From positions 1 to 64,000 of the forward strand of contig JAJEHF010000104.1 of assembly GCA_022823865.1 (NCBI GenBank): a stretch of 64,000 nt of DNA, written 5' to 3'. How positions within the stretch are numbered: the stretch's first letter is position 1; each line of letters begins with the position of its first letter. A model generated the notes under the pieces. It was not told where the DNA came from and did not search any database. It saw only the letters and a list, made by a program, of their open reading frames with translations. This stretch comes from Bryobacterales bacterium. Its GTDB lineage: Bacteria > Acidobacteriota > Terriglobia > Bryobacterales > UBA6623. Below, one piece after another: positions 54,119 to 63,717 of the stretch. Both the position numbers and the translations under genes were made by a program.

Positions 54119-55252
54119 ATGCTGTACGAGCTTCTCTTCGAGCCGCTGTCCTCCGCATTCGGAGCGTTGCGCGTCTTCGGCTACATCACTGTCCGCACGA
54201 CCATGGCGACCTTCACGGCGTTGGTGATCGGGCTGTTGATCGGCCCTTGGCTGATCCGACGGTTGCGCTCAGCGCAGATCGGCCAGTACATCCGGGCCGA
54301 AGGCCCGCAGTCGCACCAGTGGAAAGCGGGGACCCCGACCATGGGCGGGCTGTTGATCGGAATGGCCACCATCGTTCCGACGCTGCTGTGGGCCGACCTG
54401 AGCAACGTGTACGTTGGAATCGCGCTGGTGGCGTTCGTCGGATTCGGGCTCATCGGGTTCTTGGATGACTACAACAAGTTGGCCAAGAAACAGAACCTGG
54501 GCTTGACGTCGAGGCAAAAGCTCGGCTTCCAGATCGCCCTGACCCTGCTCATCGGGCTGGTCCTGATCGGGCTGAGCAGCCGCGGGGACTATTCGACGGA
54601 GCTGTCGCTGCCGTTCGCGAAGAACCTTCAGCCAGAGCTGGTCATCCAGTCGTTGCTGGGCAGTCCGGTAACGCTTCCGTTCGCCTATGTGGGCTTCTTC
54701 GGGTGGCTGTTCTTCGTGCTGGCCGGCACCGCCAACGGCGTCAACCTGACCGATGGACTGGACGGCTTGGCCATTGGATTGACGGTCGTTTGTGCCGGTG
54801 CGCTGGCGATTCTCGCGTATGTGGCAGGGCACGCCGAGATCTCGGCCTATCTCGACGTGCCCAGCGTCCCGCTGGCGGCGGAACTGACGATCTTCTGCGG
54901 TGCCATTGTCGGAGCCAGTCTGGCGTTCCTGTGGTACAACGCCCACCCCGCGGAGATCTTCATGGGCGACGTGGGCTCGCTCAGCCTCGGCGGAGCACTC
55001 GCCACCGTGGCCGTGCTGGCGAAGCAGGAAGTCGTGCTGCTGCTGATCGGGGCCGTGTTCGTGATCGAGACGGTGTCTGTCATCTTGCAGGTGGGCAGTT
55101 TCAAGCTCACGGGCAAGCGCATCTTCCGCATGTCGCCCATTCACCATCACTTCGAACAGCTCGGCTGGCCGGAGTCCAAGATCATCACGCGGTTGTGGAT
55201 CGTGGGTTTGATCATGGCGCTGATGGCCTTGAGCACCCTCAAGCTGCGATGA
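54119..55252 (+). CDS. mraY: Phospho-MurNAc-pentapeptide transferase
   Basis: 377 residues with about ten membrane helices. Catalytic and substrate motifs are complete: KAGTPTMGGLLI (about 65), FLDDYNKLAKKQNLGL with the DD pair (about 114), NLTDGLDGLAIG (about 210), and the periplasm-facing HHHFEQLGWPE (about 342). It makes lipid I on undecaprenyl phosphate in the inner membrane. It starts 6 bases after murF, and its stop overlaps murD by four bases. Confidence 0.97.
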   Translation: MLYELLFEPLSSAFGALRVFGYITVRTTMATFTALVIGLLIGPWLIRRLRSAQIGQYIRAEGPQSHQWKAGTPTMGGLLIGMATIVPTLLWADLSNVYVGIALVAFVGFGLIGFLDDYNKLAKKQNLGLTSRQKLGFQIALTLLIGLVLIGLSSRGDYSTELSLPFAKNLQPELVIQSLLGSPVTLPFAYVGFFGWLFFVLAGTANGVNLTDGLDGLAIGLTVVCAGALAILAYVAGHAEISAYLDVPSVPLAAELTIFCGAIVGASLAFLWYNAHPAEIFMGDVGSLSLGGALATVAVLAKQEVVLLLIGAVFVIETVSVILQVGSFKLTGKRIFRMSPIHHHFEQLGWPESKIITRLWIVGLIMALMALSTLKLR

Positions 55253-56598
55253 CGTTGCAAGGCAGGCGAGCATTGGTCCTGGGGCTGGGCAAGTCAGGCC
55301 TGGCGGCCGTGCGCTTTCTCCTCGCGCGCGGTGCCGTCGTCGCCGCTGCGGACGCTCGCGCGAAGAGCGAGCTGGCCGCCGCGACGGCCTCGCTCGAGCA
55401 CTTGCCGGTGCGCCTGCACTTCGGCGGGCACCCCGATGCCCTGCTGGCCGGGCAGGATCTCATCGTGCCCTCGCCTGGGGTGCCGTGGGACCTGCCCGGC
55501 CTGGTGTCCGCCCGCCAGCGGGGCGTCGCGGTGTGTGGCGAGCTCGAACTCGCGGCTGGCGCGCTGCGCGGGCGCGTGATCGGCGTGACCGGCACGAATG
55601 GCAAGACCACGACCGTTTCGTTGATCGATCACGTGCTGCGCCGAGCGGGTGTGTCCGGCCGGTTGGCCGGCAACGTCGGCACCCCGGTGCTCGAGATAGC
55701 CGACGGTTCCCGTTCCGAGGACTGGCACGTGCTCGAACTGTCCAGTTTCCAGCTCGAGGCGGCCGCGTCGTTCCGGTGCCACGTTGCCACCGTGCTCAAC
55801 GTGACGCCGGATCACTTGGACAGGCACCGCGACTTCGCCGACTACGCCGCGGCCAAGGCACGCATACTGCGCAACCAGCGTTCCGGGGACACCGCAGTGT
55901 TCAACGCGGCCGATCCGCACTGTCGTGCCATGGAACCGGCGGCCCGCGGCGCGGTGGTTCGATTCGGAATCCGCTGTGCCGAGGGCGTTGATGCCTGCGC
56001 CGCCCAGGGCCGGATCCGCTATCGGGGAGAGGATGTCGCCGAGGCAGACCTGCCGATCCGCGGCGAGCACAACTTGGAGAACGCACTGGCCGCCGTCGCG
56101 GCGTGCGCCTTGGCAGGCGTGAGCGTCGAGGTGATCGGCCGAGCGCTCAAGTCTTTCCAGCCCGTCGAGCACCGCATGGAGTTCGTCGCCACGATTCGCG
56201 GAGTCGACTACTACAACGATTCCAAGGCGACCAATGTCGCCGCCGCTGTCAAGGCGTGCGGCTCCTTCCCCCGCGGCCTGTGGGCGATTCTCGGCGGGTA
56301 CGACAAGGGCTCGGACTACACCCCGCTGGCGTCGGTCTTGCGGCGCAACGCGCGCGAGGCCTTGTTGATCGGCGAAGCCGCACCGCTGATTCGCGATCAG
56401 CTAGGCGGGGCCGTTCCCGTAGTCGAGGCGCGCACGCTCCGAGCCGCGCTGGACCACGCAGCAGCCCGGGCGGAACCGGGTGACACGGTCTTGCTCGCGC
56501 CGGCATGTGCCAGCTTTGACCAGTATCCGAACTACATCCAGCGTGGGCTCGACTTCCGCCGTATCGTCGCGGGGCTTGGGGGTGGGGCATGCCGCTGA
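55249..56598 (+). CDS. murD: UDP-MurNAc-L-Ala--D-Glu ligase
   Basis: 449 residues from ATG 55249, which overlaps the mraY stop; the open frame extends far upstream only as an artefact of overlap. LVLGLGKSGLAAVRFLL is the Rossmann start, VTGTNGKTTTVSLIDHVL the ATP site (about 111), LELSSFQLE and NVTPDHLDRH (about 185) the core, and FVATIRGVDYYNDSKATN (about 312) the C-terminal ligase motif. It adds D-Glu to UDP-MurNAc-L-Ala. The last ten bases overlap ftsW. Confidence 0.96.
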   Translation: MTLQGRRALVLGLGKSGLAAVRFLLARGAVVAAADARAKSELAAATASLEHLPVRLHFGGHPDALLAGQDLIVPSPGVPWDLPGLVSARQRGVAVCGELELAAGALRGRVIGVTGTNGKTTTVSLIDHVLRRAGVSGRLAGNVGTPVLEIADGSRSEDWHVLELSSFQLEAAASFRCHVATVLNVTPDHLDRHRDFADYAAAKARILRNQRSGDTAVFNAADPHCRAMEPAARGAVVRFGIRCAEGVDACAAQGRIRYRGEDVAEADLPIRGEHNLENALAAVAACALAGVSVEVIGRALKSFQPVEHRMEFVATIRGVDYYNDSKATNVAAAVKACGSFPRGLWAILGGYDKGSDYTPLASVLRRNAREALLIGEAAPLIRDQLGGAVPVVEARTLRAALDHAAARAEPGDTVLLAPACASFDQYPNYIQRGLDFRRIVAGLGGGACR

Positions 56599-57668
56599 TG
56601 CTTCGCTTTGATCGCGTGCTGATCTGGACGATCCTCTCGATGGTGCTATTCGGGCTGTTGATGGTCTACAGCGCCACGGCCTCCACCGGGATCTCGGGTT
56701 CGGCACATTTCGTGAAGCAGCTGATTGCCGCCGTGATCGGGCTGGCCCTGATGTACGGGCTGATGTTCGTCAACTACCGATCGTTGCAGGACCCGCGGGT
56801 CGTCTACGCGGTATTGGCCATCGCCGTGCTGATGCTGGTGGTGGCAGCGGGCTTGGGCACAGGGGCGAACACGCGGCGATTCCTCCGATTGGGCCCGCTC
56901 TCGCTGCAACCATCGGAACTGGCCAAGCCCGCGATCATCCTGTACTTGGCGTATCACTTCGACCGCTGCCGGGCCAAGGTGCATCTGGGACGGACGCTGC
57001 TGATGCCGGTTCTGGTGGTTTCCCTGCTGGCTGGCCTGATCATCGCCGGCAGGGACTTCGGCACGACGGCCTGCTTGGTGCTCTTGGCCGGCACCTTGAT
57101 CTTTCTGGCCGGAGTGCCGCTCCGCAGGCTTGCTTCCGCGGCGCTCGCCGCGGTGGCGCTGCTGAGCGGGTTCGTGTTGATGGAGCCCTACCGCGTGAAG
57201 CGGCTGCTGGTGTTCCTTGACCCAGAAGCGGATCCCTTGGGCGGTGGCTTCCAAATCATCCAATCTAGGATCGCTGTCGGATCGGGGGGCCTGCTGGGCA
57301 AGGGTTGGATGGCCGGCAAGCAGAAGATGGACTTCCTGCCCGAGGCGCATTCGGACTTCATGTTCGCCATGGTTGGCGAGGAGCTCGGCCTGATCGGCAC
57401 GGTGCTTCTGGTGGCGGGCTTTGCGGTGATCTTGTGGCGCGGCTTGCGCGCCGCCACGAACGCTCCCGATCGTTTCGGCTTCTACTTGGCCGCCGGGGTC
57501 ACGGTGATGATCGCGAGCCAAGCCATGCTCAACATGGGAGTGGTGCTGGGCATGCTCCCGACCAAGGGAATGCCGCTTCCGTTCATCAGCTACGGCGGGT
57601 CTTCGCTCTGGACGACACTCGCGGCTTCAGGCGGGTTGCTGTCCGTCAGCAGGTTGAGCCAGTCATGA
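56589..57668 (+). CDS. ftsW: Division SEDS glycosyltransferase FtsW
   Basis: 359 residues with about ten membrane helices. SEDS signatures: GLLMVYSATASTG at the first helix, LGPLSLQPSELAKPAIILY (about 98-116), the long loop with GGGFQIIQSRIAVGSGGLLG and FLPEAHSDFMFAMVGEELG (about 217-265), and GMPLPFISYGGSS near the C-terminus. It polymerises septal glycan from lipid II with FtsI. The stop overlaps murG (ATGA). Confidence 0.95.
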   Translation: MPLMLRFDRVLIWTILSMVLFGLLMVYSATASTGISGSAHFVKQLIAAVIGLALMYGLMFVNYRSLQDPRVVYAVLAIAVLMLVVAAGLGTGANTRRFLRLGPLSLQPSELAKPAIILYLAYHFDRCRAKVHLGRTLLMPVLVVSLLAGLIIAGRDFGTTACLVLLAGTLIFLAGVPLRRLASAALAAVALLSGFVLMEPYRVKRLLVFLDPEADPLGGGFQIIQSRIAVGSGGLLGKGWMAGKQKMDFLPEAHSDFMFAMVGEELGLIGTVLLVAGFAVILWRGLRAATNAPDRFGFYLAAGVTVMIASQAMLNMGVVLGMLPTKGMPLPFISYGGSSLWTTLAASGGLLSVSRLSQS

Positions 57669-58771
57669 CGCGGTCCACTACAGAGCGGTGCGTGCTGATC
57701 GCCGCCGGAGGCACCGGCGGACACGTCATTCCGGGCTTGGAAGTGGCCAAGGAGCTGCGTCAGCGGGGATGGGTGTGCGTGTTTGTCGGCACGGCCCGCG
57801 GCTTCGAGAATCGGCTGGTCCCGGCCGCCGGATTCGACCTGCGGCACGTGCCTATCGGAGCGTTGAACCGCGTGTCGCTGCGCCGGCGCCTGGCCACCCT
57901 GCTGTTGTTGCCCGCCGCGCTGTCCGCAGCGGCAGGCTTGGTTCGCAGGTACCGGCCCGCGGCCGCTCTCAGCTTGGGCGGGTACGCGGCCGGCCCCCTG
58001 GTGCTGGCCAGTGCGCTGCTGGACGTGCCGCTCGTCCTGCTCGAGCCCAATGCCCGGCCCGGCCTGGCCAATCGCATGGCGGCGCTGGTAGCGCGGCGGG
58101 CGCTGGTATGCCACCCAAGGGCTGCGAACAGATTCCGAGCCGCCTCCTGCCAGTTGGCGAGACTGCCGGTCCGCAAGGAATTCTTCGAGGCGCGGGAAAA
58201 GGCGCCTGGCGAGCCCTTTACAGTGCTCATCCTGGGCGGCAGCCAAGGCGCGGTCCGCTTGAACGAAGCCGCCTTGGAGGCGGTCCGAATCTGGCGCGGC
58301 GAGGGCCGGCAGTGCCCGCGCTTGCTGCACCAGACCGGCGAGCGAGATGCCGAGGGGGTGTCGGCCGCCTATCGCGAAGCTGGCGTTGAGGCCGAAGCTG
58401 CGGCCTTCTTCGACAACATGCCGCGGCTGTTCTCTCAGGCCGACCTCGTGGTCTGCCGGGCTGGCGCGTCGGTCATTGCCGAGCTGTGCGCCGCCAGCAA
58501 GCCGGCAGTGCTGGTGCCGTTTCCGTTCGCGGCGGACAACCACCAGCAGGCGAACGGGGCCGCCGTCGCCGATGCGGGCGGCGCGCTCTTGTGCGACGAC
58601 TCGGAATGGACGGGCGAGCGCATGGTGCGCGAGATTGACGCCCTTTCCGCAGACCCCAGCCGCTTGCAGCGCATGTCCCGCGCGCTCGCCAAGCTGTCCC
58701 CGAGGGGGGCGGCCGAAGACGCGGCCGACGCGGTCGCGCAGGCCGCTGCGCGATCAGGAGGACTGAACTAG
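57665..58771 (+). CDS. murG: Lipid II synthase, GlcNAc transferase
   Basis: 368 residues from ATG 57665. Motifs: IAAGGTGGHVIPGLEVAKEL (about 12-31), the membrane-facing patch around LSLGGYAAGPLVLA, ILGGSQGAVRLNEA (about 190), DLVVCRAGASVIAEL (about 262) and PFPFAADNHQQANGAAV (about 285). It transfers GlcNAc to lipid I on the inner face of the membrane. Two bases separate it from murC. Confidence 0.95.
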   Translation: MTRSTTERCVLIAAGGTGGHVIPGLEVAKELRQRGWVCVFVGTARGFENRLVPAAGFDLRHVPIGALNRVSLRRRLATLLLLPAALSAAAGLVRRYRPAAALSLGGYAAGPLVLASALLDVPLVLLEPNARPGLANRMAALVARRALVCHPRAANRFRAASCQLARLPVRKEFFEAREKAPGEPFTVLILGGSQGAVRLNEAALEAVRIWRGEGRQCPRLLHQTGERDAEGVSAAYREAGVEAEAAAFFDNMPRLFSQADLVVCRAGASVIAELCAASKPAVLVPFPFAADNHQQANGAAVADAGGALLCDDSEWTGERMVREIDALSADPSRLQRMSRALAKLSPRGAAEDAADAVAQAAARSGGLN

Positions 58772-58773
58772 CG

Positions 58774-60234
58774 ATGCCCTTCAACAAGGAAGCGTTCCAG
58801 CAGAGGCGGCTGCATTTCATCGGCATCGGTGGCATCGGCATGAGCGGGATTGCCGAAATCCTGCTCAACCTCGGCTACACCGTGACCGGCTCGGATCTGC
58901 GCGAATCGCCGATCGTGAGTCGGCTGCGCGAACTGGGAGCCACGATCTGGGTCGGGCACAGCGCCGACCAAGTCGGCCAGGCCGAGGCTGTGGTCACCAG
59001 CTCCGCCATTCCGGCCAACAATCCGGAATTGGCGGAGGCGCGCCGCCGGAAGCTTCCAGTGATTGCCCGAGGCGAGCTGCTGGCCGAGCTGATGCGCGTG
59101 AAGTACGGCATCGCGGTGGCGGGCAGCCATGGCAAGACCAGCACCTCGTCGATCTGCGCGGCGATTCTGGGCGCAGGCGGCAAGGATCCCACCGTGGTGA
59201 TTGGCGGGCGGGTTGCCTCGATTGGCTCCAGCGCGCGCCTCGGCCAAGGCGACTACCTGTTGGTCGAAGCCGACGAGTCCGACGGCTCTTTCTTGGCGCT
59301 GGATCCGATCATTGGCGTCATCACCAACATTGACCGCGAGCACATGGATCACTACGGCACTGACGAGGAGCTGCTCAAGGCCTTCGAGGCCTTCGGCAAC
59401 AACGTGCCCTTCTACGGTGCGGTGATCGTCTGCTCGGACGACCCGCGCGCTCGCTATGTTGCCGAGCGCCTTCGCCGGCGCTGCGTGACCTACGGTCTGC
59501 GCGAAGTCTCGCCCACCGCCGACTTCGTGGCCGACCAGGTCGAGCTTGGCAACGGCGAGGTGTCGTTCGACCTCGAGCGGGAAGGACGGAGCCTCGGCCG
59601 GTTCCACGTTCGCGGCGTGGGCCTGCACACCGTGCGCAACGCCACGGCCGCCATCGCCGTCGGCCTTGAACTGGGGCTATCGCCCGATCAGGTCCGCGCC
59701 GGGCTCGACGACTTTCGCGGCGTCGACCGGCGCTTCCAGACGCGCGGTGTCGAACGCGGCATTGCTGTCATTGATGACTACGGGCACCATCCCACCGAAA
59801 TCCGGGCGACCCTCGCAGCGGCCGCCTCGTGCGGATTCCACGCGGTGAACGTGATATTCCAGCCGCACCGCTACAGCCGCACGGAAGATCTCGCGGCCGA
59901 GTTCGCCGAGTGTTTCGGGCAAGCGGACCGGCTCTGGGTGGTTGACATCTACGCTGCCGGGGAAGATCCCGTTCCCGGCGTGTCGAGCCCTTGGCTGGTC
60001 GGCGAGATCTTGCGATCCGGGCATCGCGGCGTCGACTACTGTCCCACCATGGAGGACGCTGTCGATCAAGCCCTCGCCACCGTCGGGCCGGGCGAAGCCC
60101 TGATCACGTTCGGTGCCGGGAACGTCTGGATGGCGGGCGAGGAACTGTTGAAGCGGCTCCGCGGCAAGGACAGCGCGAAGGGTCCGGGAGTTCGCGTCTC
60201 CCAAGCGCGGGGCAAGGAGAAGAATCGATCGTGA
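58774..60234 (+). CDS. murC: UDP-N-acetylmuramate--L-alanine ligase
   Basis: 486 residues. HFIGIGGIGMSGIAEILL (about 12-29) is the nucleotide fold start, VAGSHGKTSTSSICA (about 115-129) the ATP site, LVEADESDGSF and NIDREHMDHYG (about 185) the core, and IDDYGHHPTEIRATL (about 332) the C-terminal motif. It adds L-Ala to UDP-MurNAc. murB usually follows murC in such clusters but is absent; the stop overlaps ftsQ (GTGA). Confidence 0.96.
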   Translation: MPFNKEAFQQRRLHFIGIGGIGMSGIAEILLNLGYTVTGSDLRESPIVSRLRELGATIWVGHSADQVGQAEAVVTSSAIPANNPELAEARRRKLPVIARGELLAELMRVKYGIAVAGSHGKTSTSSICAAILGAGGKDPTVVIGGRVASIGSSARLGQGDYLLVEADESDGSFLALDPIIGVITNIDREHMDHYGTDEELLKAFEAFGNNVPFYGAVIVCSDDPRARYVAERLRRRCVTYGLREVSPTADFVADQVELGNGEVSFDLEREGRSLGRFHVRGVGLHTVRNATAAIAVGLELGLSPDQVRAGLDDFRGVDRRFQTRGVERGIAVIDDYGHHPTEIRATLAAAASCGFHAVNVIFQPHRYSRTEDLAAEFAECFGQADRLWVVDIYAAGEDPVPGVSSPWLVGEILRSGHRGVDYCPTMEDAVDQALATVGPGEALITFGAGNVWMAGEELLKRLRGKDSAKGPGVRVSQARGKEKNRS

Positions 60235-61091
60235 AGCAGCCAGTGAACGGCAAGGCCGAGACAGCCGAGATTTCGAGAGAGCGCCGGGGCTCGCCGGCAG
60301 CGAGCGCTGGCAGCGGCCCGCAGCCTGGCGCCGCGCACAAGCGCGCCGTGTTGCTTTCGGGCTGCCTGTTGGCAGTGCTGGCTGTCTCTTGGTGGCACGC
60401 ACAGGAGGCTCTCCTGCGGGCCGCAGTCTTTCAGCTCTCCCCGGACGGGTCGTGGTTGACGGTCGACGGCGTCGAGACCCGGGACGAATCCGAAGTGGCG
60501 GCCGTTTTCGAACCTGATCACGGCCAGAGCTTGGCCTCGGTGGACGTTTCGGAGCGGCGCCAGCAGTTGCTGGCTATCCACTGGGTCAGAGAGGCCCGCG
60601 TGTCCAAGGTCTGGCCAAACGCAGTCCGAGTGGTCGTGCGCGAGCGCGCACCGGTGGCATTGGTGCCGCTAGCCGGGGGCGAAGCGGTCCGCATGATCGA
60701 TGCGGACGGCGTACTGCTGGAGTACCGCAGCGCAGGCGGTTATGGCCTTCCTGTAATGACGGGCATTGACGCGGAGATGGACTTGAGGGCGCGCCAGGAT
60801 CGCGTCAAGCTCTTCATGGCGGTGATGGACGCCTGCAGCGTGCAGCGCTTTAGCGAGCGGGTGTCGGAGATCAATGTCGCTGATCTGGAAAACGCCCTCG
60901 TCCTGGCCAAGCACGAGGGTCGACTGGTCAGGCTTGAGATGGGCAACGACCACCTGCGCCACCGCGTGGAGATGTTCCTCAACGGCGTCGACAGCTGGCA
61001 GTCCGCTCTCGGCCCGTTGAAGTCGGTCAACTTGCGCTTGGAAGGTCAGATTCCCGTGGTGCTCGATCTCGGCGGAGACAGACAGTCATGA
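60231..61091 (+). CDS. ftsQ: Division protein FtsQ/DivIB
   Basis: 286 residues from a GTG overlapping the murC stop. A cytoplasmic N-terminal tail of about 40 residues is rich in Gly/Ser/Arg. One membrane helix follows (AVLLSGCLLAVLAVSWW, about 38-54), then a POTRA-like domain (about 70-140, with VAAVFEPDHGQSLASVDVSE and IHWVREARVSKVWPNAVRVVVRERAPVAL) and the FtsQ beta domain (MIDADGVLLEYRS, KSVNLRLEGQIPVVLD). It recruits FtsL/B and FtsWI. The stop overlaps ftsA (ATGA). Confidence 0.9.
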   Translation: MKQPVNGKAETAEISRERRGSPAASAGSGPQPGAAHKRAVLLSGCLLAVLAVSWWHAQEALLRAAVFQLSPDGSWLTVDGVETRDESEVAAVFEPDHGQSLASVDVSERRQQLLAIHWVREARVSKVWPNAVRVVVRERAPVALVPLAGGEAVRMIDADGVLLEYRSAGGYGLPVMTGIDAEMDLRARQDRVKLFMAVMDACSVQRFSERVSEINVADLENALVLAKHEGRLVRLEMGNDHLRHRVEMFLNGVDSWQSALGPLKSVNLRLEGQIPVVLDLGGDRQS

Positions 61092-62323
61092 CGGACAAAC
61101 CGAACACTTTCGTAGGCCTCGACATGAGCGGGGCGCTGACCCGCTGCTTGGTCGCCGTGGCCAACGGGGAGCAGCTGAGGTACTTGAGTTGCGGCGTCAT
61201 GCCTCCGGCGCGCTGGGACAGAGGCGAAGCAGCTGCCAAGGATGCCACTGCAGAGTCCGTATACGAAGTGATCCGCGAGGCCGAGGAGAGCGGCGGAGTC
61301 ACCATCGTCTCGGTAGTGGTGGGCGTCGGCGCCGCGGGCGTGGCGAGCCACTTGGTCCATACGGGCGTCACGCTGCCGGACGGCGAGGCCAAGATCCGGC
61401 CGAGCGACGTGCAAGCCGTGATCGCAAAGGCCGAGCAGGGCTTGTTGCACCGCGGGACGACGGCGCTGCAGCTTGTCCCGCTGGAGTTCATCGCGGGCCC
61501 GTGCAGCGGCCTCCGCGACCCGATCGGCTATCCGGCCAGTCGGCTCGAGGCGTTTGTGCGGATCGTGTCAATGCGCAAGAGCGAGCACGACAGCGTGGGC
61601 GCCATGGTGAATGAGGCCGGCGTTGGCGTCAAGGACACCGTCTTGGGTGGATTCGCCGCCGCTTTTGGCGCGCTCACTCAGGCAGAAATGGTCGAGGGCG
61701 TAGCCCACATCGACTTCGGCAAGGCTGCCAGCAGCCTGACGGTGTACCGTCGGGGCTGCTTGCGGCTGGCCATTGGGCTGCCCATCGGGCGGGACGACCT
61801 GGTGGAGGACATCGCCCGGTCCCTCAAGACGTCCACCGCGGTGGCGTCGTCACTAATTACCGATTTCGGCAGGATCGAGTTCGATCTTGGGCAGGAGGGG
61901 GCGTTGGTCTTCGTGCCCGGACCCGACCCGAAGGACCCGGTCGGGTCCGGGGCGATGCGCTCATGCAACCTGGTGAACAGGATCATCACGCGCCGCGTGA
62001 ATGACTGCCTTCAGATGGCGCACGAGGAGATCAGAAAGATCGCCGTGCAAGGCGATGCCGTGCGCTCTCTCGTGCTCACCGGTGACATGGCAGCGCTGCC
62101 GGGCATCCAGAAACGGGCTAGGGACGTGCTGCGCTTGAGCACGCGCGTTGGCCTGCCATCCAAGTTGCACAACTTACCGCCGGCGTTGCAACACCCGGGC
62201 TGGGCTTGCGCCGCCGGTGCGGTTCTGTACGCGCACAGACTTGCGTACTGGCAAGAGAGGAACACGAACAAGCAGGAGCGGCTTGCTAGCAGCGGCCTGC
62301 GACAGGAGGAGAGAGTACTATGA
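61088..62323 (+). CDS. ftsA: FtsA-like division protein with degenerate nucleotide site
   Basis: 411 residues between ftsQ and ftsZ, with FtsA-type core segments LQLVPLEFIAGPCSGLRDPI and YPASRLEAFVRIVS (about 135-165). The actin-fold phosphate loops are altered: the first reads LDMSGALTRC where LDIGSSK is usual, the second HIDFGKAASSLTVY where VDIGGGTTDIAV is usual, and the adenosine loop reads LTGDMAALPG where LTGGGA is usual. The C-terminus (RNTNKQERLASSGLRQEERVL) has no clear amphipathic membrane-targeting helix. Canonical FtsA binds ATP and tethers FtsZ to the membrane. This one may have lost both activities or work with another anchor. Confidence 0.85.
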   Translation: MTDKPNTFVGLDMSGALTRCLVAVANGEQLRYLSCGVMPPARWDRGEAAAKDATAESVYEVIREAEESGGVTIVSVVVGVGAAGVASHLVHTGVTLPDGEAKIRPSDVQAVIAKAEQGLLHRGTTALQLVPLEFIAGPCSGLRDPIGYPASRLEAFVRIVSMRKSEHDSVGAMVNEAGVGVKDTVLGGFAAAFGALTQAEMVEGVAHIDFGKAASSLTVYRRGCLRLAIGLPIGRDDLVEDIARSLKTSTAVASSLITDFGRIEFDLGQEGALVFVPGPDPKDPVGSGAMRSCNLVNRIITRRVNDCLQMAHEEIRKIAVQGDAVRSLVLTGDMAALPGIQKRARDVLRLSTRVGLPSKLHNLPPALQHPGWACAAGAVLYAHRLAYWQERNTNKQERLASSGLRQEERVL

Positions 62324-63699
62324 CTGACATTCGCGAACCGGTATCGATGACGATCGAACCAGTCGAAGCCACCGAGAAACCGGCCGATGACAAGGTGAAG
62401 TTCATCCTGGAGCAGGTGCCGAAAAGCGCCATCTGCATCAAGGTAGTTGGCATCGGCGGCTGCGGGGGCAACGTCCTCGACACTCTGATTGCGAACGGAA
62501 TAGACCAAGTCGACTACGTCGCTGTCAACACGGACGAGCAGGCCTTGCAGACCTGCTCCGCGCCCACCAAGTTGCAGATCGGCCAGCGCACGACCCAAGG
62601 CCACGGCACCGGCTCGAATCCAGAGGTCGGGAAGCAGTCGGCACTGGAGAACACGGAGGACCTCACCGAGCTGCTCGGTGACGCCGACATGGTCTTCCTC
62701 GTCACCGGCTTGGGTGGCGGCACGGGAACGGGCGCCGCGCCCGTGATCGCGTCGCTGGCCAAGCAAATGGGCGCGCTCACCGTCGCCACCGCGATCAAGC
62801 CGTTCGCATTCGAGGGCTCGCGCCGTGCCCGCATCGCGGACGACGGCCTGGACAGGCTGGTCGAAAACGTGGACACCACCATCACGATCCAGAACGAGCG
62901 GCTCTTGGGCCAGGTCGAGTCTGGCACGGGCTTCTTCGAGGGCTTCCAAGCGGCGCACCAGATTGTTTCCGACACGCTCCAAGGCGTCACGGCCATTCTG
63001 GGCAAGCGGGGCATCATGAATACTGACTTCGCTGATGTCAGGGCCGTGCTCGAGGAAGCTGGCATGGCCGTCGTGGGCACCGCCCAGCGCAGCGGGCGCG
63101 ATGCCGCGATGCAGGCGGCCCGGGATGCGATCGCGAGCCCTGTCATGGAAGCCGAGGGCTTGGTGCGGGCGCGCAAGGTGCTCGTGAACATCACCGGTTC
63201 GACCAAGTTCGGGATGCATGACGCCACCGAGGCCCTGCAGTTGGTCCAGCGAGAGATCTCGTCGGACGCGGAGCTGATCATTGGCGTCGTTCAGGACGAC
63301 TCGATGGGCGAGATGGTCAGGGTGATGATGATCGCATCCGGCTTCGCGCAGCAGAATTTCGAGCTCCGCCCGGAGAACGAAGGGCGGGCAAGTGTCGTGT
63401 CCGACGCGCGCGCAGGCTCTGCGTGGCAGTCCGAGCGCGCTGTCGAACTGCTCCAGAACGATTCGTTGCCGGAAATGGCTCCCGAGGCATCGGTTCATGA
63501 CGGCGAGTCAGAGCCGGGGATGGCGCTGCCCGCCGACGGCGAGCCCGCCGTGCAGCCGCAAGTCGCAGCCAACGGCTCCAACGGGAACGCCGACGAGCCG
63601 CTGGGCTTGATGCCTCCGCCCGCCGTCGCGGCTCAAGAGGCTGACCAAGAAGGCCGAGCGCGGACCGGATTTTTCGGCCGGCGGTCGCTCTTCCGCTAG
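62320..63699 (+). CDS. ftsZ: Division tubulin FtsZ
   Basis: 459 residues. GTP-binding parts are complete: VVGIGGCGGNVLDTLI (about 42-57), NTDEQAL, GLGGGTGTGAAPVIA (about 128-142) and the T7 synergy loop NTDFADVRAVL (about 229). A variable linker from about 355 ends with GFFGRRSLFR, which may stand in for the usual conserved C-terminal peptide. A 35-residue N-terminal extension precedes the core. It forms the Z-ring. The ATG overlaps the ftsA stop (ATGA), giving coupled translation. Confidence 0.96.
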   Translation: MTDIREPVSMTIEPVEATEKPADDKVKFILEQVPKSAICIKVVGIGGCGGNVLDTLIANGIDQVDYVAVNTDEQALQTCSAPTKLQIGQRTTQGHGTGSNPEVGKQSALENTEDLTELLGDADMVFLVTGLGGGTGTGAAPVIASLAKQMGALTVATAIKPFAFEGSRRARIADDGLDRLVENVDTTITIQNERLLGQVESGTGFFEGFQAAHQIVSDTLQGVTAILGKRGIMNTDFADVRAVLEEAGMAVVGTAQRSGRDAAMQAARDAIASPVMEAEGLVRARKVLVNITGSTKFGMHDATEALQLVQREISSDAELIIGVVQDDSMGEMVRVMMIASGFAQQNFELRPENEGRASVVSDARAGSAWQSERAVELLQNDSLPEMAPEASVHDGESEPGMALPADGEPAVQPQVAANGSNGNADEPLGLMPPPAVAAQEADQEGRARTGFFGRRSLFR

Positions 63700-63717
63700 G
63701 TGCCGGCGGCGACCGAC

